Assembly (NCBI GenBank): GCA_025350085.1
Contig: JANXYI010000339.1
Span: forward strand, 1-6,193
Direction of reading: 5' to 3'
Origin: Deltaproteobacteria bacterium
GTDB lineage: Bacteria > Desulfobacterota > Desulfovibrionia > Desulfovibrionales > Desulfovibrionaceae
Length of the DNA: 6,193 nt
In this document: one piece after another, positions 1-4,803 of the stretch
Layout of the letters: each line of letters starts with the position of its first letter
Numbering within the stretch: the first letter of the stretch is position 1
Notes under the pieces: model-generated
Databases searched by the model: none
What the model saw: the letters and a program-made list of their open reading frames with translations, nothing else
What the model was told of the DNA's origin: nothing
Position numbers and translations under genes: made by a program

Positions 1-114
1 CGTGGCGGCGGGGGCTTCGGCGGCGGCGACGGTGGCGGGGACGGCGGCTTTTCCGGCGGCGGCGGCGACTTTGGCGGCGGCGGCAGCTCAGGCGGCTTTG
101 GCGGGGACGATTAA
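1..114 (+). CDS. C-terminal tail of a glycine-rich protein, possibly TPM-domain (YgcG-like); 5' end outside window
   Basis: The frame is open from the first base and ends with TAA at 112-114, giving 37 residues that are almost all Gly with scattered Phe, Asp and Ser (FSGGGGDFGGGGSSGGF near the end). Low-complexity tails of this kind, with alternating GGG and F/S/D and a final Gly-Ser-Gly-aromatic pattern, are typical of the C-terminus of TPM-domain (DUF477, YgcG-like) membrane-associated proteins. That domain itself is not visible here, so the family call rests on the tail only. Other Gly-rich surface or RNA-binding proteins remain possible. No terminator hairpin is evident in the 95 bases before the next gene. 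Confidence 0.55.
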   Translation, partial: RGGGGFGGGDGGGDGGFSGGGGDFGGGGSSGGFGGDD

Positions 115-159
115 ATCCTGCGCAGCGTCCCTCAAAGAAAATAGGCGTGTTACGAAATC

Positions 160-189
160 TTGACTTCTGGTGCCGGAATGGTGCATAGC
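160..189 (+). promoter_or_regulatory. Candidate sigma-70-type promoter for the methyltransferase-nikR-folE2 operon
   Basis: A TTGACT hexamer at 160-165 is a good -35 match. Eighteen bases later CATAGC (184-189) is only a weak -10. If used, transcription would begin near 195, just ahead of the GAAGG ribosome site at 199-203. That would exclude the GTG at 170 as a start and favour ATG 206/209. The surrounding 60 bases are noticeably more AT-rich than the genes. The call is tentative because of the poor -10. Confidence 0.25.
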
Positions 190-208
190 GCGGGCTGTGA
201 AGGCCATG

Positions 209-1003
209 ATGCACACACCGCCAGCCCCCAGCAAGCCTGACGCCTTGGCGCAGGACCCCAGCCAAGCAGCTACGCCCGGCCTGCTCCAGGCCGAGCCCGG
301 TTTGCTCACTGCCGAAGTCGGCGGCCGCCTGTGGCAATTGTCCCGCCCCGCGGACCTGGAGAGCCTCTGGGCCGAGATGGGCGAGGCGGAGTTCGGCCCC
401 CCTGGTTGGGAGGAGGACGAGCGCCTGCCCTACTGGGTGGAGCTCTGGCCCGCGGCCGTTCTCCTGGCCCGCTTCGTGGCCCAGAACGCCGCCGCGGTGC
501 GCGGAAAAGTCTGCCTGGACGCGGGCTGCGGCCTGGGCCTCTCCGCCCTGGTGGCGGCCAGCGTGGGCGGCCGGGTGCTGGGCTTTGACTACGAGCCCGA
601 GGCCCTGGTCTACGCCCGGCGCAACACAACGCTCAACCAGCAGCTCCTGGGCGCCTGCGCCCCACCGCTCTTCACGGTCATGGACTGGCGCGCACCGGCC
701 CTGGCGCGCGGCTCGGTGGACCTGCTGCTCGGCGCGGACATCCTCTACGAAAAACGCTTCTTCGAGCCCGTGGCCGCGCTTCTGGACTATGCCCTGGCCC
801 CAAACGGCGCGGCCTTCATCGCCGACCCGGAGCGCAGCGTGTCTGCCCCGGTCTGGGCGCGGCTGACGGCCCTGGGCTGGAATGTTGAGACCCCGTTCTC
901 CGGCCGCGTGGCCCAGGGCGGGCAGGACATGTTCGTACACATCCGCAAGATCTCGCGCCCCAGGCGCGGCCAACCCCCCACAGAAACCTGCAAGGAGCCT
1001 TGA
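209..1003 (+). CDS. Class I SAM-dependent methyltransferase (Methyltransf_16 / protein-lysine methyltransferase-like)
   Basis: The product is 264 residues. A disordered Pro/Ala-rich N-terminus is followed by PYWVELWP (about 74-81), a signature seen just before the fold in ETFB-lysine/PrmA-like and Methyltransf_16 enzymes. Motif I is DAGCGLGLS (104-112), the acidic SAM-ribose position is GFDYEP (125-130), and the post-fold motif ADILYE (176-181) is where Asp and Tyr usually face the substrate. It should be a cytosolic enzyme transferring methyl from SAM, probably to a protein or small-molecule amine; the substrate cannot be read from sequence. Two ATGs lie in tandem (206, 209). GAAGG at 199-203 is 5 nt from the second, so 209 is preferred. 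A GTG at 170 is in frame but has no ribosome site and overlaps the likely promoter. The stop is 2 nt before nikR, so the two are surely cotranscribed. The C-terminus ends in a basic, Pro-rich tail. Confidence 0.88.
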   Translation: MHTPPAPSKPDALAQDPSQAATPGLLQAEPGLLTAEVGGRLWQLSRPADLESLWAEMGEAEFGPPGWEEDERLPYWVELWPAAVLLARFVAQNAAAVRGKVCLDAGCGLGLSALVAASVGGRVLGFDYEPEALVYARRNTTLNQQLLGACAPPLFTVMDWRAPALARGSVDLLLGADILYEKRFFEPVAALLDYALAPNGAAFIADPERSVSAPVWARLTALGWNVETPFSGRVAQGGQDMFVHIRKISRPRRGQPPTETCKEP

Positions 1004-1005
1004 GC

Positions 1006-1425
1006 ATGGGAGAGACCATCCGCTTCGGCGTGTCGCTGGACTCGGACCTTTTGGACAAGTTCGACGTGCTGTGCAAGGAGAAGAGCTACCAGACCCGTTC
1101 CGAGGCCATCCGCGACCTCATCCGCAGCATGCTGGTGCAGCGCCAGTGGGAGAACGACGAGGGCGAGGTGGCCGGGACGCTGACCCTTGTCTACGACCAC
1201 CACCACAGCGGCCTGGCCCAGAAGCTGACCGAGATCCAGCACGACAGCCACGACGCCATTTTGTGCGCCATGCACGTGCACCTGGACCACAACAACTGCC
1301 TGGAGGTGCTGGCGCTCAAGGGCCTGGCCGAGAGCATCAAGGCCCTGGGCCAGAAGCTCATCTCCACCAAGGGCGTGAAGCACGGGCACCTGGTGCTGAC
1401 CACCACGGGCCAGGAGATCGGCTGA
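1006..1425 (+). CDS. nikR: Nickel-responsive transcriptional regulator NikR
   Basis: This 139-residue protein has the full NikR architecture: an N-terminal ribbon-helix-helix DNA-binding domain (residues 1-45, strand RFGVSL then two helices) and a C-terminal ACT-like nickel-binding domain (about 55-135). The square-planar high-affinity nickel ligands of E. coli NikR (His76, His87, His89, Cys95) match His79, His90, His92 and Cys98 in the segment QHDSHD...[12 protein letters not shown], with the same 11-, 2- and 6-residue spacings. The site is therefore intact. NikR is a tetramer that, with Ni(II), represses nickel uptake genes and in some organisms controls nickel enzymes. AAGGAG at 992-997 lies 8 nt before ATG 1006. 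The TGA overlaps the folE2 ATG, indicating translational coupling. It is unusual in that its neighbours are a methyltransferase and folE2 rather than a nickel transporter. Confidence 0.95.
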   Translation: MGETIRFGVSLDSDLLDKFDVLCKEKSYQTRSEAIRDLIRSMLVQRQWENDEGEVAGTLTLVYDHHHSGLAQKLTEIQHDSHDAILCAMHVHLDHNNCLEVLALKGLAESIKALGQKLISTKGVKHGHLVLTTTGQEIG

Positions 1426-2237
1426 TGGCGCAGATTCCGGCTCAAATGCCAACTCAGATGGAGGACGTGCAGAAACACCCGGCCAGTGTGCAGATGCCCA
1501 TCGACCGCGTGGGGGTCAAGGACCTGCGCCTGCCCGTGGTCGTGCGCGACCGGCAAAGCGGCACCCAGCACACCGTGGCCCGGGTGGACCTGTCCGTGGA
1601 CCTGCCCGCGTCCTTCAAGGGCACGCACATGAGCCGCTTCGTGGAGGCGCTCGAGGACTGGGAGGAGACGCTTTCGCGCTCGTCCATGGAGAAGCTGCTC
1701 TCGGACATGGCCAGCCGCCTGGAGGCGCGCCGGGCCTATGCCCGCTTCGAGTTCCCGTACTTCCTGCGCCAGTCCTCGCCCGTGAGCCACGCCAAGGGGC
1801 TGATGGGCTACCCCTGCTCCGTGGTCGGGGCCTGGGAGGACGGGCAGCTGGACTTCACCCTCGGCGTGGACGTGCCGGTGATGACCGTGTGCCCCTGCTC
1901 CAAGGCCATCAGCGACGAGGGGGCCCACAGCCAGCGCGCCAGCGTGCGCATCCTGGCCAAGTTCAAGGGCTTCCTCTGGCTGGAGGACCTGATCGAGATC
2001 GCCGAGGGCTCGGGCTCGTCCCGGGTGTACACCCTGCTCAAGCGCGAGGACGAGAAGTTCGTCACCGAGACGGCCTTTGCCAACCCGGCCTTTGTGGAGG
2101 ACGTGGTGCGCGCCGCGGCCAAGGGCCTGTCCGAGCACCCGCGCATCACCTGGTTCCACGTGGAGGTGGAGGCCTTTGAGTCCATCCACGGACATTCGGC
2201 CCAGGCGACTATTGAAAGTCCCGTGAAACAGGCGTAG
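1425..2237 (+). CDS. folE2: GTP cyclohydrolase FolE2 (type IB)
   Basis: The product is 270 residues, a usual length for the FolE2/MptA family (COG1469). This family converts GTP to 7,8-dihydroneopterin triphosphate, the entry step to tetrahydrofolate, or to a related cyclic product in archaea. The diagnostic metal/active-site block [16 protein letters not shown] spans 156-171 and carries the catalytic Cys. Further conserved segments are [17 protein letters not shown] (199-215) and the C-terminal [16 protein letters not shown] (244-259), with its Glu and His residues. The ATG shares its A with the nikR stop (TGATG). AGGAG at 1412-1416 inside nikR lies 8 nt upstream, so this start is well supported. 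FolE2 enzymes tolerate metals other than zinc and are often zinc-regulated in other bacteria; here the linkage is to nikR. No folate genes adjoin it. It is last in the operon by spacing, since an 87-nt gap follows. Confidence 0.96.
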   Translation: MAQIPAQMPTQMEDVQKHPASVQMPIDRVGVKDLRLPVVVRDRQSGTQHTVARVDLSVDLPASFKGTHMSRFVEALEDWEETLSRSSMEKLLSDMASRLEARRAYARFEFPYFLRQSSPVSHAKGLMGYPCSVVGAWEDGQLDFTLGVDVPVMTVCPCSKAISDEGAHSQRASVRILAKFKGFLWLEDLIEIAEGSGSSRVYTLLKREDEKFVTETAFANPAFVEDVVRAAAKGLSEHPRITWFHVEVEAFESIHGHSAQATIESPVKQA

Positions 2238-2240
2238 AAG
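2212..2240 (+). promoter_or_regulatory. Candidate sigma-70 promoter at the end of folE2, driving the FlgC-like frame
   Basis: TTGAAA (2212-2217) and TAGAAG (2235-2240) are separated by 17 bases, matching consensus at 5/6 and 4/6 positions. The -10 overlaps the folE2 stop codon. Transcription would start near 2247, leaving a leader of about 78 nt ahead of ATG 2325. The match alone is weak evidence in a window this long, but location and spacing are right. No sigma-28 motif is seen here, although the downstream gene is flagellar. Confidence 0.3.
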
Positions 2241-2324
2241 AGTCTTATTGGGATTCCCCGCAGGCCCGTGAGTCTGGAGCCCAAAGGCCCATGACCCCGG
2301 AAGGGGGTGAAGGGGGGGACTTTT

Positions 2325-2735
2325 ATGACGCTCGACAGCAACTGGAACGTGCAGGCCCTGTCGGCCCTCGACGTCTCGGCCATGGCCGCGTCGGAGAACA
2401 TCGCCAACGCCAACAGCGACAACTACCGGCCCGTGCGCGCGGAGCTGGAGGACGGCCCGGGCGGCTAGGGCGTACGCGTGGCCGACGTGGTCGAGCTGAC
2501 CGGAAACACCACCGGCGCCGACGGTCCGGGCTTCCCGCTTGTGCCTTCCAGCCGCCCCGCGGACTATGACAGCGGCCTCATGCGCACGACCTCCTACACC
2601 GGCGAGGGCGGCAGCGTGGACATCGCCCGCGAGATGGTGGACTTCATGCAGACCGAGCGCGCCTTTTCCGCCAACATCGCGGTCGCCGGCTCCATCGACC
2701 GTTCCACGGGAAATATTCTGGACATGATGGCCTAG
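2325..2735 (+). pseudogene. FlgC-like flagellar basal-body rod protein, interrupted by in-frame TAG at codon 48
   Basis: Reading from ATG 2325, which follows a strong purine-rich ribosome site (runs of G at 2302-2318), gives 47 residues, then TAG at 2466-2468, then 88 more residues in the same frame to TAG 2733-2735. Joined, this is 136 codons, the normal size of an FlgC-type rod protein. The N-terminal part ALSALDVSAMAASENIANAN matches the flagellar rod N-terminal domain. The C-terminal part GGSVDIAREMVDFMQTERAF...NILDMMA matches the Flg_bbr_C domain that forms the coiled-coil rod with the N-terminus. Both halves are needed for assembly. The context GPGG-stop-GVRVADVVE suggests CAG (Gln) changed to TAG. 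A GTG at 2478 with AGGG 7 nt upstream could restart translation of the C-terminal part. It could be a recent pseudogene, a read-through or suppressed gene, or a sequence error. It stands apart from any core flagellar operon in the window. Confidence 0.8.
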
Positions 2736-2759
2736 GCGGGCTCGACACGAGGGCCTGGG

Positions 2760-2783
2760 CGGGCTGGCAGGCCTGTCAGCCCG
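2760..2783. terminator. Hairpin between convergent genes, possible bidirectional terminator
   Basis: CGGGCTG (2760-2766) pairs perfectly with CAGCCCG (2777-2783) around a 10-nt loop that is itself nearly self-complementary. It lies 25 bases after the FlgC-like stop and overlaps the stop codon of the minus-strand small membrane protein. There is no T-run on either side, so if it ends transcription it is a weak intrinsic terminator. Confidence 0.4.
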
Positions 2784-2940
2784 TGAGGCGCTCCAGCAGG
2801 GCGTAGGCGGCAAGGCCTGCGGCGACCGCCGCATACAGGAAGATTCAGGGTGTGCAGCGCCCGCGCAGCCTCCAGAAGAGCAGCCCGAACACGGCCGCCC
2901 CGGCCAGCAGCGCCAGGGGCATCAGCTGTTCGCGGGGCAC
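2776..2940 (-). CDS. Small two-helix membrane protein with in-frame TGA (candidate CxxU selenoprotein, or pseudogene)
   Basis: From GTG at 2940 the minus-strand frame runs 54 codons to TGA at 2778-2776, with an internal TGA at codon 32 (2847-2845). The sequence before it contains one hydrophobic segment (LMPLALLAGAAVFGLLFW, residues 6-23), then a basic loop RLRGR and Cys29-Thr-Pro. After the TGA comes a second hydrophobic segment (IFLYAAVAAGLAAYALL) and a short polar end. Hydrophobicity continues cleanly across the TGA, so the whole frame was or is coding. The GTG directly abuts the rubredoxin TAG. Its ribosome site (GGAGG, 8 nt upstream) lies in the Glu codons of the rubredoxin tail, so the two are cotranscribed and coupled. 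If TGA is selenocysteine, the loop holds a CxxU redox motif, and a SECIS-like hairpin follows. If not, it is a nonsense mutation, most simply from TGG. I do not recognise a named family. Confidence 0.6.
2818..2833 (-). other. SECIS-like hairpin 11 nt downstream of the in-frame TGA
   Basis: On the minus strand, TGCGGC pairs with GCCGCA around the loop GGTC. The stem begins 11 nt after the TGA at 2847-2845, so 17 nt separate the TGA from the loop. Known bacterial SECIS elements sit directly 3' of the UGA inside the coding region, with the apical loop roughly 16-37 nt away and a G among its first two bases. The E. coli fdhF element has a GGUCU loop. The fit in place and loop is good. The stem lacks the bulged U of the E. 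coli element, and perfect 6-bp hairpins are not rare in GC-rich DNA. Confidence 0.3.
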
Positions 2941-3111
2941 CTAGTCATCCTCCTCCTCCAACGAGGCAAAATCATCCTGGCTGGCCTTGCAGCCCGGGCA
3001 GACCCAGTCCGTGGGCAGCTCGCTGCCGGGGGTGCCTGGCGGCACGCAGTTGTCCAGGTCGCCCCGTTTCGGGTCGTAGATGTAGCCGCAGGCAAGACAG
3101 ACGTAGCGCAT
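2941..3111 (-). CDS. Rubredoxin
   Basis: ATG at 3111 reads through 56 residues to TAG at 2943-2941. The two iron-binding knuckles are CLACGY (Cys5, Cys8) and CPGCK (Cys38, Cys41), which together hold one Fe(Cys)4 centre. The family frame YDPKRGDLDN...PGT...LPTDWVCPGC is clear. Rubredoxins are cytosolic one-electron carriers; in sulfate reducers they feed oxygen- and superoxide-detoxifying enzymes. GGAG lies 7 nt before the ATG. Two positions are odd compared with the Clostridium pasteurianum protein: the Gly after DN is Cys22, a fifth cysteine, and the core Phe30 is replaced by Gly29 (GTPGSELP). The acidic tail SLEEEDD is longer than usual, and its GAG codons provide the ribosome site for the next gene. 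It is the first gene of a two-gene minus-strand unit. The ORF is shorter than many gene-calling length cut-offs. Confidence 0.93.
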   Translation of the reverse strand: MRYVCLACGYIYDPKRGDLDNCVPPGTPGSELPTDWVCPGCKASQDDFASLEEEDD

Positions 3112-3493
3112 GGCCGGACTCCAGAAGGCTTGAGGTGTCGGGCTTGGCCGGGCTGAAAACGCTGTCCCTCGGCCTTCCCGCTGGCCGGAAGCTACCCAGG
3201 CGAGCGGCCGGGCGTCAACAGGTATTCCCGGTCTGGGACCGTCGCCGCCGTACGGAAATCTGCCTCTTCCTGCGCCAAATTCCGCCCGGTTGAGCGCAGA
3301 ATTTGCGCTGGCCCGCCTGGCACGGATTGACTTTGCCAGGCATTCCCGTAGTTATGATTTGGAATGGCCTTTGCTTTGCTGTGCTGTGTACTCCATGAAC
3401 GGCGAGAGGGGCTGCAGTCTGCCCAGGCTGGCCCGCGCCAGAACGACCTGAACCCGTGCCCCGGCCAAGGCCGGATACGGCAAGGAGAATGAA
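3112..3493. other. Intergenic region between the divergent rubredoxin and YXWGXW genes
   Basis: About 380 bases contain no frame with convincing protein character on either strand. The left half should hold the rubredoxin promoter. In the right half, TTGACT (3327-3332) is a clear -35-like box. The only good -10-like hexamer, TATGAT (3353-3358), sits 20 bases away, too far for a standard promoter, while the weaker TAGTTA (3349-3354) is at 16. A pyrimidine/purine patch (TTTGCTTTGCTGTGCTGTG, about 3369-3387) has a loose 5-base periodicity. I see no tRNA, small RNA gene or mobile element. Confidence 0.5.
3189..3218 (-). promoter_or_regulatory. Candidate promoter for the rubredoxin unit
   Basis: On the minus strand TTGACG (3218-3213) is followed after 18 bases by TAGCTT (3194-3189). 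The -35 is good and the -10 poor. It would place the transcript start near 3182, about 70 nt before the rubredoxin ATG. A small inverted repeat, CTTCC/GGAAG (about 3173-3191), overlaps the -10 and could be chance. Confidence 0.22.
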
Positions 3494-3913
3494 ATGAAGC
3501 GCAGAGCCCTCAAGATCATGCTCACCACCGTGTTGTGCCTGGGCGCGCTGGCCACGTCCGCCCTGGCGCAGGTCAACATCCAGGTCGACATCGGCGTGCC
3601 CCCGCCCCCTGCCCGCTACGAGGTCATCGAGCAGGGACGGCCGGGCTGGGTCTGGATTCCCGGCTTCTGGTACTGGGAGGGGCACCGACACCAGTGGGCC
3701 GACGGCCATTGGGAAAGGGAACGGCCCGGTTTCATCTGGATGGCGCCGCGCTGGGAGCGCCGGGGCGAGTTCCACCACTACGAGCCTGGCCGCTGGGAGC
3801 CGGTGCGGCATGAGGGCCGGGGCGACCGCGGGCATGACGAGGGGCGCGGGCATGACGAGGGGCGCGGCCGTGACCGCGACGATGACCGCGGCCGGGACCA
3901 TGACCGGCGTTAG
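3494..3913 (+). CDS. Secreted YXWGXW-repeat protein with charged Arg/Asp/Gly tail
   Basis: The 139-residue product begins with a Sec signal peptide: basic MKRR, hydrophobic core about 6-20, ALA cleavage site before Gln26. The Cys in the core does not form a lipobox, so it should be released to the periplasm or outer membrane rather than lipidated. The central part (about 48-103) repeats a Trp/Gly/aromatic pattern, as in WVWIPGFWYW, QWADGHWE, FIWMAPRWE and YEPGRWEP. This matches the YXWGXW family (Pfam PF12779), which is found in small secreted proteins of unknown role, often in envelope-stress contexts. The tail from about 104 is a His/Asp/Glu/Gly/Arg low-complexity stretch containing a DNA-level tandem duplication. 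AAGGAG at 3482-3487 lies 6 nt before the ATG, which fixes the start. It appears to be a single-gene unit closed by the terminator at 3966-4007. Its molecular function is unknown. Confidence 0.88.
   Translation: MKRRALKIMLTTVLCLGALATSALAQVNIQVDIGVPPPPARYEVIEQGRPGWVWIPGFWYWEGHRHQWADGHWERERPGFIWMAPRWERRGEFHHYEPGRWEPVRHEGRGDRGHDEGRGHDEGRGRDRDDDRGRDHDRR
3827..3867 (+). repeat. 18-bp tandem duplication inside the YXWGXW gene tail
   Basis: The unit GGGCATGACGAGGGGCGC occurs at 3830-3847 and again, identical, at 3848-3865; the period-18 match extends from 3827 to 3867. It encodes the repeated peptide GHDEGR and keeps the reading frame. Perfect identity suggests recent slippage, so copy number may vary between strains. 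Confidence 0.9.
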
Positions 3914-3965
3914 CCGGAGCATCTGACCGCGCCCCGGCTCAAGGGAGCGCGGGAGACTGGAGGCA

Positions 3966-4007
3966 GCACGCAAAAGGCCGGGGCGCAAGTCCCGGCCTTT
4001 TGCGTGC
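3966..4007. terminator. Strong bidirectional intrinsic terminator
   Basis: A 17-bp perfect stem pairs 3966-3982 with 3991-4007 around an 8-nt loop. The core GGCCGGG/CCCGGCC is flanked by AAAA on the left and TTTT on the right, so either strand gives a GC-rich hairpin followed by a short U-run. It ends the YXWGXW transcript 53 bases after its stop and could also stop read-through from the convergent FlxA-like gene. Confidence 0.9.
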
Positions 4008-4079
4008 CCGGCCGCCCAGCCCTGGACGTGGAGCCTCTGCTGGCTTGGTTCCGGGCCCCCGGCCGCGCCGGGCCAAGGA

Positions 4080-4120
4080 AAAGCCCCTGCGGGAAGGTGT
4101 GCGCTTCCGGCAGGGGCTTT
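4080..4120 (-). terminator. Intrinsic terminator of the FlxA-like gene
   Basis: The left arm AAAGCCCCTGC (4080-4090) pairs with GCAGGGGCTTT (4110-4120). After one G-G mismatch, an inner GGAAG/CTTCC stem of 5 bp closes the hairpin. Read on the minus strand, the GC-rich stem ends in CTTTTCC just 25 bases after the FlxA-like stop, which suits an intrinsic terminator. The A/T symmetry allows some function on the plus strand as well. Confidence 0.82.
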
Positions 4121-4144
4121 GGGCCCGCTCTTGGTCGCAGGTGC

Positions 4145-4573
4145 CTAAACGACACTGACCTTCAGGGCTGTGGCCGCGGCAGGTCCGCTGCCGCCAGAGT
4201 GCTGCCGTTGACTTTGCAGCTGCTGGATCTGGCTGCGCAGGGCCATCAGTTTGCCGGCCTTTTCGTCGCTGGGCTGATCAGAGCCCTGCAGCTGCTGGAG
4301 CTGGTGCGTCAGCCCGGTGATGCGCCTGGTCAGGATCTCAATGGCGGTCTGTGCGCCGCCGCTGGCCGGGGCCGGGGCACTGGCGCTGGCCTTGGCGCGG
4401 CCCTGCTGGGAAATGTCGACGCTGTCGCTGATGCCTGTCTGGCCGCCGCTGTCCGCGGTGGTCTGCTTGTCCGCGCTGGCCTGGGGCGCTTGCTGCACCT
4501 GCAGGGTGCCCTGCACACCGGCCGCGGCCGCGGCCTGGTTGTTCATGCTTGTTGAGAGCGCTTGAATGTCCAT
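4145..4573 (-). CDS. FlxA-like flagellar-regulon protein
   Basis: The 142-residue protein has an Ala/Gln/Ser-rich, probably disordered N-terminal half (1-70), with DSVDISQQGR at about 50-59. A Leu/Gln heptad-like coiled coil follows (about 76-123: IEILTRRITGLTHQLQQLQ, a loop with SDEKAGKL, then ALRSQIQQLQSQ), and then a short Gly/Ala tail. Two helices joined by a short acidic loop with repeated QLQ is the pattern of the FlxA-like family (PF14282). E. coli flxA is known as a FliA-dependent gene of the flagellar regulon; its molecular role is unclear. ATG 4573 has AAGGGG 5 nt upstream. A GTG at 4579 is in frame but sits on top of that ribosome site. The near-perfect sigma-28 promoter at 4637-4610 independently supports a late flagellar gene. 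Transcription ends at the hairpin 4120-4080. Confidence 0.8.
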   Translation of the reverse strand: MDIQALSTSMNNQAAAAAGVQGTLQVQQAPQASADKQTTADSGGQTGISDSVDISQQGRAKASASAPAPASGGAQTAIEILTRRITGLTHQLQQLQGSDQPSDEKAGKLMALRSQIQQLQSQRQHSGGSGPAAATALKVSVV

Positions 4574-4609
4574 CCCCACCCCTTTTGAAATAGTATTTCT
4601 CCCGCCGCC

Positions 4610-4637
4610 TTATCGGCAGGCGCAGGGGAAAACTTTA
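4610..4637 (-). promoter_or_regulatory. Sigma-28 (FliA) promoter of the FlxA-like gene
   Basis: On the minus strand TAAAGTTT (4637-4630) is followed by GCCGATAA (4617-4610). These match both boxes of the enterobacterial FliA consensus at every position. The spacer is 12 nt against the usual 11, one base longer. Transcription would start near 4603, about 30 nt before ATG 4573, leaving room for the AAGGGG ribosome site. A chance 16-of-16 match at this location is very unlikely. Confidence 0.88.
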
Positions 4638-4707
4638 GGGCTGCGCGGCGCCGGACTTTGCTTGGCACCATCCCTCGCAGCCGCAGGGAGGGGCTGCGGT
4701 GTTCTTC

Positions 4708-4735
4708 TTGCAATCCCTTGTTGACCACGTATTGT
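4708..4735 (+). promoter_or_regulatory. Candidate promoter for the cysteine-cluster protein
   Basis: TTGCAA (4708-4713) and TATTGT (4730-4735), 16 bases apart, each match sigma-70 boxes at 4 of 6 positions. Start near 4742 would give a leader of about 60 nt containing the hairpin at 4758-4779. A nearby TTGACC (4721-4726) has no suitable -10 partner. Just upstream, a CCGCAG/CTGCGG hairpin (4681-4699) followed by a pyrimidine-rich stretch resembles a weak terminator for transcripts entering from the left. Confidence 0.22.
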
Positions 4736-4757
4736 GTCCCGACCAACGGTTCACTAG

Positions 4758-4779
4758 GCGAGCAATCCCGCTTGCTCGC
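4758..4779 (+). promoter_or_regulatory. Perfect hairpin in the leader of the cysteine-cluster gene
   Basis: GCGAGCAA (4758-4765) pairs perfectly with TTGCTCGC (4772-4779) around the 6-nt loop TCCCGC. It ends 16 nt before the AGGA ribosome site (4796-4799) and 24 nt before ATG 4804. It could be a leader stem affecting translation or stability, or, as DNA, a dyad operator. There is no T-run, so it is not a classical terminator. Confidence 0.45.
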
Positions 4780-4803
4780 TGCTCCGCTCACCCGCAGGAC
4801 ACC

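Noticed and set aside
147..153. GTGTTAC ahead of the operon, resembling one half of the NikR site I recall for Desulfovibrio (GTGTTAC and GTAACAC separated by 13-14 bases)
   Set aside because: The second half is absent at the expected distance (167-174 reads CTGGTGCC), so autoregulation by NikR is not supported.
170..208. GTG 170 as start of the first methyltransferase
   Set aside because: It has no ribosome site and overlaps the likely promoter, while GAAGG fits ATG 209.
1191..2834. A 547-codon open frame on the minus strand
   Set aside because: It lies opposite nikR and folE2, has the His/Gly/Ala/Arg-rich composition of an antisense shadow in GC-rich DNA, and shows no motif or ribosome site.
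3318..3337. TGGCACG followed by TTTGCC, a sigma-54-like promoter
   Set aside because: The GG and GC elements are 14 bases apart rather than the required 10.
4699..4803. N-terminal extension of the cysteine-cluster protein from GTG 4699
   Set aside because: The extension translates the leader hairpin, lacks a ribosome site, and does not look conserved in character.
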